This document shows, in pieces, positions 17,639 to 24,945 of a stretch of 64,000 nt of DNA; position 1 is the first letter of the stretch, and the number at the start of each line of letters is the position of its first letter. The translations under genes and the position numbers were made by a program. The notes beneath the pieces are model-generated. The model was not told where the DNA came from. It worked only from the letters and a program-made list of their open reading frames with translations, and ran no database searches. This DNA is from Calditrichota bacterium. GTDB taxonomy: Bacteria; Electryoneota; RPQS01. Where the stretch lies: contig JACJVZ010000002.1 in the NCBI GenBank assembly GCA_020637445.1, forward strand, positions 496,001 through 560,000, given 5' to 3'.

Positions 17639-19200
17639 CGGACGTGTTCTTCTCCCGGCTTGCGTTCGGCAACCATCCGCGCATCGCGAAGCATCGCCGA
17701 CTCATGTTCATGTTCACTTTCGTCAGTCACCGCAGCGGCGTCGCGCACTTCGCAATCGAAGGCGTGCGCTTCCCACGGTTCCAAATCCAAATATATTCCC
17801 CGCATCATCAATTCCACGCCGTCGCGAATATAGACTTTGTCCGACAGCATATCGCGCAGGATGACCTCTTTGCCTTGAAGATTTCCGAACGACAAATCCA
17901 CCCAACACTGGCTGCGGTAATCGGCCCAATTGACAAAGACACGCAAGTGGCGGTCGTCGTGGTCCCACGCGTGCGACAAAATTTGCCAATGCGATTCGTT
18001 GCCTTGCCATGCTTGACGCGGATGCAAAAATTTCCATGAGCCGTTCTTTCTTGCTTCATGAGCAACAATCGGCATCAGCACATCGTAGAATTCCGCAATC
18101 TGCGGGTCGTGCTTTTCGTGCGGCATGCGATTGAGCTGCACCGGAGCTTTTAACTTCGCTCCCGAAAACTGCCCTTGATAGAACAAATTCGCGGACGGCA
18201 ACGTGAAAACCCACGTCGCCGCGGCACGGTGCGGCAGAAACGACAGTCGCGAGGCGATGCGTTCTTCATCGTGATTCTCAAGGAATCTCACACGACGGCG
18301 GTGCTTGGCTTCGTCGTAATCGAACTGCACGCGCGAAAATCCGGTCGGGCCGGTCGCCCAGTCCACCGGGTCTTTGTCGTACGTGTAATCAAATCCCATC
18401 TCGTTGAGTTCGAGATCGAGTCCCCAATACACTTCGGCGATCAGGATGAACTCGGGATATTTCTCACGGACTTGGCGAATCGCGTTGGGCCAAAACTCGC
18501 GCATGTCACCGCCCCACGTCTTCGTGAAGATGTGCGACAAGACCAGCATCGCCATGTCACAGCGAACTCCGTCGCAACGCGACGCCACCGACAGCAATTC
18601 ATTGGCGACGGCAAGCTGCGTGTCGAGTTTGCGCATGTCGGGCTGTGCCGTATCCGACCACGCGGGGAAATAGGGATCGCGGCCGTGCGCGATCACTTTG
18701 GGACCTTGCTCTGTTTCGACTCCAAACCACGTCACCGGATCGCGACGCAAGTCTTCTTCCGTTCCTTGCACGTAGTACTCAGGATGTGACTTAATCCATG
18801 GATGGTCACAAGCGGTGTGGCTGGGAACGAAATCCAAGATGAGTTTGATGCCGCGCGCATGCAAATTCTCTCGGAATTTTTTCAGGCCCTCTTCGCCGCC
18901 GAGCTCCGGATTGACTTCGTATCCAATCAAGGCATAGGGTGAGGCCACGACGTCATCCGGCGTCCAATCCGGCAAAACCGCGGAATAGTCACCTTTTAGA
19001 CCTTCGTGAGTCCGGGCAATTTCGCGAGATGCCGGGCTGGGTTTCCAGATACCCATGAGCCAAATTGCTTCAACGCAGCGCGACTGCCAGCGGTCAAAGT
19101 GCTCGGCACCAACGTCTCCAAGAGAGACGGTTTTGCCTTTCCCCAACCGTTGCAGCCAGAGCCGGGTATTTATTTCAAGTATCGTCCGGCACGATTTCAT
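17635..19200 (-). CDS. GH13 (alpha-amylase family) glycosidase
   Basis: About 521 residues from ATG 19200; an in-frame GTG lies at 19215. No signal peptide, so cytoplasmic. The (beta/alpha)8 barrel motifs are present: DFVPSHTACDHPW (region I), DGVRCDMA with the nucleophile D215, LIAEVYW with acid/base E256, and FLENHDEER with D311 (numbered from this start). A beta-sandwich domain follows, then a charged, His- and Glu-rich tail of ~35 residues. GH13 covers hydrolases and transglycosidases on alpha-glucans or trehalose-type substrates; I cannot choose between them. It is coupled to hldD by ATGA. Mild AAAGG ribosome-binding site upstream. Confidence 0.85.
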   Translation of the reverse strand: MKSCRTILEINTRLWLQRLGKGKTVSLGDVGAEHFDRWQSRCVEAIWLMGIWKPSPASREIARTHEGLKGDYSAVLPDWTPDDVVASPYALIGYEVNPELGGEEGLKKFRENLHARGIKLILDFVPSHTACDHPWIKSHPEYYVQGTEEDLRRDPVTWFGVETEQGPKVIAHGRDPYFPAWSDTAQPDMRKLDTQLAVANELLSVASRCDGVRCDMAMLVLSHIFTKTWGGDMREFWPNAIRQVREKYPEFILIAEVYWGLDLELNEMGFDYTYDKDPVDWATGPTGFSRVQFDYDEAKHRRRVRFLENHDEERIASRLSFLPHRAAATWVFTLPSANLFYQGQFSGAKLKAPVQLNRMPHEKHDPQIAEFYDVLMPIVAHEARKNGSWKFLHPRQAWQGNESHWQILSHAWDHDDRHLRVFVNWADYRSQCWVDLSFGNLQGKEVILRDMLSDKVYIRDGVELMMRGIYLDLEPWEAHAFDCEVRDAAAVTDESEHEHESAMLRDARMVAERKPGEEHVR

Positions 19201-19237
19201 CTCCCGCGCGCCTTTCACAAATAATAGTAACAATGAG

Positions 19238-19266
19238 TTGCACCCGCTTGGTGCATTTCTTATATT
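19238..19266 (+). promoter_or_regulatory. Promoter of the FKBP gene with an internal palindrome
   Basis: TTGCAC (19238-19243), exactly 17 bp, TATATT (19261-19266). The inverted repeat TGCACC-CGCTT-GGTGCA (19239-19255) covers the -35 box and part of the spacer and could be a repressor site. The predicted leader is about 57 nt. Confidence 0.5.
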
Positions 19267-19329
19267 ACGGCATTAGAGGCTGAAAAACAAGGCCATGTTT
19301 TGTTCACAATTTCACGAAAGTTGTTTTGA

Positions 19330-19863
19330 ATGTTGATCTTACGTGCTTGCACCATTTTGGCTCTGGCTATTGTCCTCGGATGTGGAGGCAACAAACCCGC
19401 CGATGCCGCGAAATCCACTGAAACCGAGAAGAAGACCGAAACCGTGAAGAAAGAAGCTCCCCCCGCTCAAGAAAACCCTGCCGGACCGGCTATGTGGAAG
19501 GTCTCCGGTGATACCGTTACTACCGCTTCAGGCCTCCAGTATCTTGTGATGCAGGAAGGTTCCGGCGATGCGCCCAAGACCGGCGACCTTGTGAAGGTTC
19601 ATTATTCCGGCTGGTTTACCGACGGCAAGAAGTTTGACAGCTCCGTTGACCGTGGAACGCCGTTTGAGTTCCCGCTGGGACAGCGCAAGGTCATCGCGGG
19701 TTGGGATGAAGGTGTGGCTCTGATGAAAAAGGGCGGAAAGACGCAGTTCATTATTCCCGGCAAGCTGGCCTATGGCGAGCGCGGATATCCCGGTGTGATC
19801 CCGCCGAATGCGACGTTGATTTTCGACGTCGAACTCATTGATTTCGGCCCGATGCAGAAGTAA
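19330..19863 (+). CDS. Lipoprotein FKBP-type peptidyl-prolyl isomerase
   Basis: 177 residues. Lipobox IVLGC near residue 18, then a Lys/Glu/Thr/Pro linker to about residue 55, then one complete FKBP domain: VKVHYSGWFTDGKKFDSSVD, FEFPLGQRKVIAGWDEGV, FIIPGKLAYGERGYPGVIPP and NATLIFDVELIDF. The substrate-pocket residues (Tyr, Phe, Asp, Trp, Tyr, Phe) are in place, so it should be active. It would speed prolyl isomerisation of exported proteins on the periplasmic side of a membrane. Single gene: own promoter at 19238 and terminator at 19916. Confidence 0.92.
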   Translation: MLILRACTILALAIVLGCGGNKPADAAKSTETEKKTETVKKEAPPAQENPAGPAMWKVSGDTVTTASGLQYLVMQEGSGDAPKTGDLVKVHYSGWFTDGKKFDSSVDRGTPFEFPLGQRKVIAGWDEGVALMKKGGKTQFIIPGKLAYGERGYPGVIPPNATLIFDVELIDFGPMQK

Positions 19864-19873
19864 TTGTAATCTT

Positions 19874-19904
19874 CGCCGTTGTGGGTTTCCAAACCCGCAG
19901 TGGC
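19874..19904. repeat. REP-B dispersed palindromic repeat, copy 2
   Basis: CGCCGTTGTGGGTTT, then a CCAAACCCGCAGTGGC right arm; a slightly degraded copy of 6487-6518, again between a stop codon and a terminator. Confidence 0.65.
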
Positions 19905-19915
19905 AAAATGGTCAT

Positions 19916-19947
19916 AAAGAGGCGAGCCTTGCGGCTCGCCTCTTTTG
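19916..19947 (+). terminator. Terminator of the FKBP gene
   Basis: AAAGAGGCGAGCC / GGCTCGCCTCTTT with loop TTGC and a T tail. The same stem recurs at 22275-22302 with a different loop. Confidence 0.85.
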
Positions 19948-20049
19948 TAAGTTATCCAAACTTAACCAGACTTTTGCGCGGCGAAATGGAGGCCTGTTAT
20001 CATAAGACTTAGCGGGTCTGGAAAACTTTGTGATCTTGTGACAGAAGAC

Positions 20050-20081
20050 TTGACAATATACGGGGGGGGGGTAGTATATTG
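20050..20081 (+). promoter_or_regulatory. Promoter with a ten-G spacer tract (candidate phase-variable)
   Basis: TTGACA (20050-20055), then ATATAC and ten G residues (20062-20071), then TAGTAT (20072-20077), giving a 16-bp spacer; TATATT at 20075-20080 is an alternative -10 with 19 bp. The tract is also flanked by a perfect inverted repeat, CAATATAC (20054-20061) and GTATATTG (20074-20081). Changes in G number would alter the spacer and so promoter strength. Downstream gene: the small secreted protein at 20134, with AGGGAG before its ATG. Confidence 0.5.
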
Positions 20082-20133
20082 AAGGTGCCCTCGGTGCACT
20101 TCGCCCGAGGTAACCAGATTAGGGAGTGGAATC

Positions 20134-20544
20134 ATGAAGCGGACAATCGGAATCATTGTGACGGTTGCTCTGATCGTTGTTTTGTTGCCTAAGTTGAATG
20201 CTTGGGACCAAAAGGACTATTATTCGGAAGACGGGGGCAACGTCGTGTACTTCACGCCTGCGTACAGTGGCAATCACTATGTTTACGCATACGCGACTCT
20301 AGGAACACAAGCTACGTCTCAAATAGTACAAAATGGACAACTGAGGGCTCAGGCACATATCTATACAAGCACTGGCGAAAGGGCAAAGTGCGATTCGAAC
20401 TCTGTTCAAATTGGCGGTGGTGCAACAAAATATGAGTCGAGCGCGGTCGTTGCAGCAGGAGGCGAAGCTACATGCATCGGCTACGATCACAATAGTACGT
20501 ACTACACATATCGGGCCCTTTGCCCGCAAAATCCCGCACAGTAG
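20134..20544 (+). CDS. Small secreted protein of unknown function
   Basis: 136 residues with a signal peptide (about 1-23, ending LNAW). The mature ~113 residues are rich in Tyr, Ser, Thr, Gly and Ala, with two or three Cys; the pattern suggests short beta strands. No family recognised. Ribosome-binding site AGGGAG is nine bases before the ATG. It is preceded by the G10-containing promoter and followed after five bases by the beta-helix sorting-domain gene, so both may be switched together. Low similarity to anything I know; could be a surface or biofilm component. Confidence 0.6.
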   Translation: MKRTIGIIVTVALIVVLLPKLNAWDQKDYYSEDGGNVVYFTPAYSGNHYVYAYATLGTQATSQIVQNGQLRAQAHIYTSTGERAKCDSNSVQIGGGATKYESSAVVAAGGEATCIGYDHNSTYYTYRALCPQNPAQ

Positions 20545-20549
20545 GCAGA

Positions 20550-22238
20550 GTGCCAATACGAACCTGCAAAGCCATTTTTTGTTGCTTGATTCTGCTATTG
20601 GGTGTCTTCGGAAAGGGATTTTGCACAGTCATCGAGGTTGACACAAATCACTCGTTATCAAGTGCGATCAGGACGACAAATCCAGGCGATACGCTTTGGC
20701 TGCGTGATGGAGTCTACCGAGAGAATGTTAGAGTGCTAAACCACTCAGTTGTGCTCGCAAGCGGGTATTTGTTCGACGGAGACACAAGCCATATCACGAG
20801 CACAATCATCGAGGCAGAAACCACTGACCTTGACAGCTCAAGCTGTATAATTGTTTCGTTGCCCACGACCGACAGTCTGACAGTAATCGGGCTCGTGATT
20901 AGGGGTGGGCGGGGAACGACTTGGCATGGTCCTTCGGATGATTGGGTCGCGGGCGGAGGGATCTTCGCCGATGCCAGTCGCGTGTGCATTGAGTATTCAC
21001 GAGTAGTGGATTGCCGCGCGCAACGCGGCGGCGGGATCGCCAATCTGTCGCTTGATCCCGATTCTGCAGAAGGTTCGTTGCGTCTGCAAAGTTGCAAAGT
21101 GCAGAATTGTTATGCGGAACTCTATGGTGGGGGAGTTTTCACATTTCAGTCTTCTGCTGACTTGCAGTTTTGCACAATGGCGGCATGTACTTCTCAACAG
21201 TCCGCAGGTGGAGTTCACACGGGTGGATTTGCCACAATGAACTCCTGCACTCTGAGGCAGTGCGGAGGTATTTGGGGAGGAGCAATGCTGGAAAGCCACA
21301 ACTCTATTGTCGAGAATTGCCTGTTCGAAGAAAACGGCAACCCGCAGTCATCTCAGTTTTTTGGATCGTGCAACCTTCTTGTCGCAGGGAATGTCATCAC
21401 TCGACATTGTATTTTTCGCAACAACACTACAAATGACGCTGCCGTGGTAATTCACGATTTTCCCCGTTTTGGAATACCATTCTTCTTCGGAAATGTTATC
21501 GAATTTCACACTATGACAGACCGAATTGGTGCGGTATACTTGTGGAATTGTCAAGGTGAGTTTTCATATAATGTCATGAATGGTTGTTATGCGCAGAGGG
21601 GAGCCAGTATTGTTCCATCCGGATCTGTGTTTTTCCATCACAACGCATTTTGGGGAAATGGGCAGGATGGGAACGATGGGGGTTCCGTATTCTGTTTCAA
21701 CAATCAAGGCTTGACACCGGGGAGAATCGATTCAAACATGTTTGAGGGAAACATCGGTACAGTCTTCTACCGGGACAACTCGATTCCCAATCCCCCGACT
21801 CTCAATGCTCGCAACAATTGGTGGGGAGACGCAAGCGGCCCGTACCATCCGGTTTTGAATCCTGACGGGCAAGGCGACACAATCCTGATTACCGGAGTGG
21901 AGATTGAGCCTTGGTTGACGGAACCGCCCGATACAACGTTGTCCGGTGTTGATCCTCGTTCACTTCCGCAATTGGGTTCAACGTGGAAACTGCTTTCCGT
22001 TTATCCGAATCCATTTAATTCAACTTTGCGGATCGAATTGGCTGGTTTCACTGGCATGGATTTCAACCTTTCGTTGTATGATATTTTGGGACGAAAACAA
22101 ACTGAGTTACACTCAGGCCGGCTGTTCGGCGGCACGTTGACTTTTGAAGCTCCCGTTGCGCTGGCCAGCGGTATCTACTTTTTGCGTGCTTCGGACGCGA
22201 CTACTGCAGAAACTCGCAAAGTAGTTTTCATGAAATAG
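20550..22238 (+). CDS. Secreted parallel beta-helix protein with type IX sorting domain
   Basis: About 562 residues. I favour GTG 20550 (followed by a signal peptide with AIFCCLILLLGVFG) because a TTG at 20520 would overlap the previous gene and lengthen the N-terminus; an AGGCAG precedes the GTG. Residues ~20-450 have the right-handed beta-helix pattern (SLSSAIRTTNPGDTLWLRDG opening, then repeated short strands with Cys and Asn ladders and NNWWGDASGP near the end). The sorting domain starts at VYPNPFNSTLRIEL and ends VVFMK. Such proteins bind or cleave polysaccharides or act as adhesins; no catalytic residues identified. Confidence 0.75.
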   Translation: MPIRTCKAIFCCLILLLGVFGKGFCTVIEVDTNHSLSSAIRTTNPGDTLWLRDGVYRENVRVLNHSVVLASGYLFDGDTSHITSTIIEAETTDLDSSSCIIVSLPTTDSLTVIGLVIRGGRGTTWHGPSDDWVAGGGIFADASRVCIEYSRVVDCRAQRGGGIANLSLDPDSAEGSLRLQSCKVQNCYAELYGGGVFTFQSSADLQFCTMAACTSQQSAGGVHTGGFATMNSCTLRQCGGIWGGAMLESHNSIVENCLFEENGNPQSSQFFGSCNLLVAGNVITRHCIFRNNTTNDAAVVIHDFPRFGIPFFFGNVIEFHTMTDRIGAVYLWNCQGEFSYNVMNGCYAQRGASIVPSGSVFFHHNAFWGNGQDGNDGGSVFCFNNQGLTPGRIDSNMFEGNIGTVFYRDNSIPNPPTLNARNNWWGDASGPYHPVLNPDGQGDTILITGVEIEPWLTEPPDTTLSGVDPRSLPQLGSTWKLLSVYPNPFNSTLRIELAGFTGMDFNLSLYDILGRKQTELHSGRLFGGTLTFEAPVALASGIYFLRASDATTAETRKVVFMK

Positions 22239-22274
22239 CATTGGGTCCGACCCCCGCCAGTAGAGGAAAATCAA

Positions 22275-22305
22275 AAGAGGCGAGCCAAACGGCTCGCCTC
22301 TTGTT
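22275..22305 (+). terminator. Terminator of the beta-helix gene
   Basis: AAGAGGCGAGCC / GGCTCGCCTCTT with loop AAAC, then GTTT. Same stem as the terminator at 19916-19947. Confidence 0.8.
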
Positions 22306-22326
22306 TACGGGCAAACTTAAAATCAA

Positions 22327-22650
22327 TTATGATGTGGCGTGCGGCGCGCGCTCATTTTGGAGGCGGGCCATTTCATCTTGATAGTAGCGGACGCGCTGAG
22401 TTAACTGGTTGACGACCGGATGGTCAGGCTGGACTGTTTCGCCGTGCGCAAGCATCTCGAAGCACTTCTCGCCCAGAGCTTCCTGCGCCGACCTCAAGCG
22501 ACGTTCGGTCTGGAATTCGTCCATACGAATCCTGCCGTGGCGGGCCAGCTCGTCGCCTTTGTCTTTCCAGTCCTTCAGTCCCCCAATCACCGTTTCGCGC
22601 ACGTCCTCCCACAAGTTCTTCCCTTGCGGATTTGTGACAGTCGGTGGCAT
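22327..22650 (-). CDS. Small coiled-coil protein of unknown function
   Basis: 107 residues from the ATG at 22650, which sits eight bases after AAGGTG; an ATG three codons upstream (22659) is too close to that site. Charged and helical throughout (residues ~15-100: WEDVRETVIGGLKDWKDKGD, RRLRSAQEALGEKCFEML, VRYYQDEMARLQNE), with no signal peptide or membrane segment. The pattern resembles small phasin- or apolipoprotein-like helical proteins, but no family is recognised. It is probably cytoplasmic. Nothing in its neighbours (CutA, YceI) fixes a role. Confidence 0.55.
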   Translation of the reverse strand: MPPTVTNPQGKNLWEDVRETVIGGLKDWKDKGDELARHGRIRMDEFQTERRLRSAQEALGEKCFEMLAHGETVQPDHPVVNQLTQRVRYYQDEMARLQNERAPHATS

Positions 22651-22766
22651 TTCATTCACCTTCTTTCAGGTTTGTCCTTGTTCCTCTATTACACGAGTCA
22701 AATACCGAGAGCGTTCCGCCAGTGTGAACGCTGGACTGGCGCGAAGGCTTCACGGTTCTCGTGGGC

Positions 22767-22794
22767 AACCCCTGCCGGAGGCAGGGAGGTAGTA
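22767..22794. repeat. Composite repeat C, copy 2 (left part, inverted)
   Basis: AACCCCTGCCGGAGGCAGGG then AGGTAGTA: the reverse complement of the left part of copy 1 at 8457. It lies between the coiled-coil gene and cutA. Confidence 0.6.
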
Positions 22795-22822
22795 AGCACA
22801 GAGAGCAGGATTCGGCTTGAAA

Positions 22823-23155
22823 TCAGAGCCCGACTTCTTTCATCAGCCAAGCTCTATAGGCTTCGCCGATTTCATTCACTTGAAATACAAGCAATTCCGG
22901 GACCGAATAGGGATGCTCGTCCTCGAAATATCGTTCAATGTCATTCAATCGCGAGTGATGGGTCTTAATCAATAGCACGATTTCAGGATTGTCCGTGACT
23001 TCTGTGGACTCCCAACGATACATCGCGTGCCCACCCGGCAATCTTGTCACACAAGCCGCGAGCTTTTTCTCCAGCAACCCTCGCGAAAACTCGACGGCTT
23101 TCACCTCATGATCAATCGTCGTCAAGATCAAAATCTCGCCGTGTCCTTTGGCCAT
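22823..23155 (-). CDS. cutA: CutA1 divalent-cation tolerance protein
   Basis: 110 residues, the family's usual length. Matches CutA1 throughout: ILTTIDHEVKAVEFSRGLLE, KKLAACVTRLPGGHAMYRWE, EIVLLIKTHHSRLNDIERYF, EDEHPYSVPELLVF and a closing Y-x-x-W-L. CutA1 forms a very stable trimer of ferredoxin-like folds and has been linked to copper and other divalent metal tolerance, though its exact role is unsettled. Minus-strand neighbours YceI (11 bp upstream) and HU suggest a loose operon of small conserved genes. Confidence 0.92.
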   Translation of the reverse strand: MAKGHGEILILTTIDHEVKAVEFSRGLLEKKLAACVTRLPGGHAMYRWESTEVTDNPEIVLLIKTHHSRLNDIERYFEDEHPYSVPELLVFQVNEIGEAYRAWLMKEVGL

Positions 23156-23166
23156 ACCTCTCCCTC

Positions 23167-23754
23167 CTATTTGGTAAATTGCAGTTCTACGGTGATCTCC
23201 TGCTTTTCAGCCAATTTCATGAACAAGAAATCCGGCCTGACCATTCCATGATCCATCAAGAACAGGTTCCATTTATAGTACGCCGTCAGGACATTTAGGG
23301 CTGGATCATAGCTCAATGTGCCCAACATCTCATAGTCTTTCTTAACTCCGCGCAGCTCAAGAGTTCCGCGAATCAGAGTGTTTGACGTCCCGCCGGCCGA
23401 GATGTCCGGGGGCTCAGCCGTGACAATGGACTTGAGTGTGAAGGTAGAATATGGATATTCGTCCGTATTCAAGTGGTTCACCCGCATGTGCTGGTTGCGC
23501 AGGGACAAGCCGGTATCGAGCGAACGCATGTCAACGGATACGGACCCGCTCGCATTTGATGTCAACTTCTGCAAATCCACAGAGAGGGTTCCGCTCATCT
23601 CCGATGCTTTGCCGACGATCTTCTCCAACGCTGCGTTGGAGACGAACTGCACAAGCTGCTTGCCCCCTGTTGCCTCAAGAGAGAATTTCGTATTTTCTGC
23701 TTGGCTGGAACCGGCGAGCAAAATCAGAGTTGCAATCAATACTAAGGTTTTCAT
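23167..23754 (-). CDS. Secreted YceI-family lipid-binding protein
   Basis: 195 residues with a signal peptide (about 1-19, ending SSQAE). The YceI pattern is clear: FSLEATGGKQLVQFVS, SGTLSVDLQKL, VSVDMRSLDTGLSLRNQHM, LNTDEYPYSTFTLK and RGTLELRGVKKDYEM. YceI proteins are lipocalin-like barrels that bind polyisoprenoid or amide lipids in the periplasm. Start ATG 23754. It sits 11 bp upstream of cutA on the same strand and 22 bp downstream of the HU-like gene, so the three may share a transcript. Confidence 0.9.
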   Translation of the reverse strand: MKTLVLIATLILLAGSSQAENTKFSLEATGGKQLVQFVSNAALEKIVGKASEMSGTLSVDLQKLTSNASGSVSVDMRSLDTGLSLRNQHMRVNHLNTDEYPYSTFTLKSIVTAEPPDISAGGTSNTLIRGTLELRGVKKDYEMLGTLSYDPALNVLTAYYKWNLFLMDHGMVRPDFLFMKLAEKQEITVELQFTK

Positions 23755-23776
23755 TCAGCCTCCGGGGCATCGCTGT

Positions 23777-24049
23777 TCAGCGAACCATCTCTTCAAAGCT
23801 GGGAGCGGGAACGAATTTCGGAAATTTGTGTGCCGGACGAACCTTGGGTTTGCCCGGTTTGGGGTTAGCATAGGTACGTTCCTTGCGTTCTGCAAGATAG
23901 AACGACCCGAAATTGGTCAGTGACACTCGGTCACCGTCCCAAACGGCATCTTTGATTGTGTCAATTACCGTGTTTAGAACTTCTCGCACGGTTTGTTCCG
24001 GCAGGGCGGTTTTGGCGCACAGTGCGGCCACGACTTCCCGATTTGTCAT
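23777..24049 (-). CDS. HU/IHF-family DNA-binding protein
   Basis: 90 residues from ATG 24049, the usual HU length; the frame stays open further upstream but that part runs into the divergent FmdB gene and has no HU similarity. HU features: MTNREVVAALCAKTALPEQT, VREVLNTVIDTIKDAVWDGD, RVSLTNFGSFYLAERKER, and a beta arm with NPKPGKPKVRPAHKFPKFVP where HU proteins contact DNA. It should bend and compact DNA in the nucleoid. The start region is only 36 bp from the divergent FmdB-type gene, so the two promoters must overlap or lie inside coding sequence. Confidence 0.88.
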   Translation of the reverse strand: MTNREVVAALCAKTALPEQTVREVLNTVIDTIKDAVWDGDRVSLTNFGSFYLAERKERTYANPKPGKPKVRPAHKFPKFVPAPSFEEMVR

Positions 24050-24085
24050 TACTTTTACAATTCCTTTATTAACAGAGGCAAAACG

Positions 24086-24313
24086 ATGCCCATATATGAA
24101 TACAAATGCGAAGCGTGCGGAAATGTTCTGGAAATCCTGCAGTCGAGCACGAAAACTCAATCTGAGGGGTTTTGTCCGCATTGCAATGCGGTCCGCAATC
24201 TAACCAAAATATTCTCGTTAACAGCTGCTCCGCAAGGATCTGGTTCTGATAGCTTTGCAAGCTCGTCTTCAGGTGGCGGCGGATGTGGATGCGGCGGCGG
24301 CGGCTTCTCTTGA
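24086..24313 (+). CDS. FmdB-type zinc-ribbon protein
   Basis: 75 residues from ATG 24086, preceded by AGAGG. N-terminal zinc ribbon MPIYEYKCEACGNVLEILQ with a second pair CPHC about 25 residues on: the FmdB family signature. A Ser/Gly-rich tail ends GGGGCGCGGGGFS, a pattern frequent in this family. FmdB was named as a putative regulator of formamidase/amidase genes; for most members the function is unknown. Divergent from the HU gene. Followed by the hairpin AAGGATCA / TGATCCTT at 24325-24343. Confidence 0.85.
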   Translation: MPIYEYKCEACGNVLEILQSSTKTQSEGFCPHCNAVRNLTKIFSLTAAPQGSGSDSFASSSSGGGGCGCGGGGFS

Positions 24314-24324
24314 GCGGGCTGATT

Positions 24325-24343
24325 AAGGATCAGGTTGATCCTT
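24325..24343. terminator. Weak bidirectional hairpin between convergent genes
   Basis: AAGGATCA-GGT-TGATCCTT, between the ends of the FmdB-type and AbrB-like genes. No T-run follows, so termination would be weak. Confidence 0.4.
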
Positions 24344-24355
24344 CGCCCCAACAAA

Positions 24356-24628
24356 CTACTTCATCCGCTTCTTCAATTCCTCAATAGCAGTTCGAACCCC
24401 CGGAAACTCCTGATCGTCCCTCACGGGCGGGACGGGACTGGTCGGCAAGTCGGCTTCTACGAGTTTCTTTGACCGAATCAAGATCATCCCGGGTTTGACC
24501 TGTTGCTCCGTTGTTACAATCTCAAAGTCAAGAAAATCACCCTCTTTCAGCCCAGTGTGTTCCACTAACCGCTGCGGGAGGGTGATCTGATTCTTTGGGC
24601 GAATGCGTGCTGAGAGTCTCTTAGCCAT
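24356..24628 (-). CDS. AbrB/SpoVT-type swapped-hairpin DNA-binding protein
   Basis: 90 residues from ATG 24628; upstream in-frame ATG codons would add an unrelated leader. The N-terminal half is an AbrB-type fold: LSARIRPKNQITLPQRLVEH, then TGLKEGDFLDFEIV. The C-terminal half is charged and ends in ELKKRMK. This fold is used by antitoxins (MazE, VapB) and by transition-state regulators. No toxin gene is adjacent (the neighbours are FmdB-type and M23), so it is either an orphan antitoxin or a free regulator. Possible targets are the inverted repeats in 24756-24810. Confidence 0.7.
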   Translation of the reverse strand: MAKRLSARIRPKNQITLPQRLVEHTGLKEGDFLDFEIVTTEQQVKPGMILIRSKKLVEADLPTSPVPPVRDDQEFPGVRTAIEELKKRMK

Positions 24629-24945
24629 GAGAGTAAGTTTTTCGGATTTTCCAACTAAGTCCAAGATACACATTAGCATTGACCCAAGCAAGTTGTGTCG
24701 GGTCAACATGAATGTTGAGAAACTTGGTCTCACTTTTGCAATAATATGCTTGACAAGTAACTATTTTTTTGTTACTTTCACGCAACTTTGTGAGAAGAGT
24801 TGCAAAGTTAGTAACGTGTTTAGAAACAGATAATTAAAGCACTTGATTGCGGTGCCGGATGTTATAGAGTCCTCCAAGGTGCTGCAACAACTGGGGTCCC
24901 GCATGCAATTTAACCCCAAAATGTAGTAGTGCAAAGATTTTTTGA
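24629..24945. other. 317-bp AT-rich regulatory gap
   Basis: No gene seen. It holds the candidate promoter at 24750, the inverted repeat AAGTAAC / GTTACTT inside that promoter (24755-24777) and a second inverted repeat GCAACT / AGTTGC (about 24782-24803). Divergent upstream regions of the AbrB-like gene and the M23 gene. Confidence 0.5.
24750..24778 (+). promoter_or_regulatory. Candidate promoter upstream of the M23 gene
   Basis: TTGACA (24750-24755), 17 bp containing a T7 run, TACTTT (24773-24778). The repeat AAGTAAC...GTTACTT spans spacer and -10. Leader of about 160 nt to the M23 start, longer than for other genes here, so another promoter may exist. Confidence 0.4.

Noticed and set aside
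24356..24628. AbrB-like gene as half of a toxin-antitoxin pair
   Set aside because: The neighbours are an FmdB-type gene and an M23 peptidase; no small PIN, MazF or RelE-like frame adjoins it.
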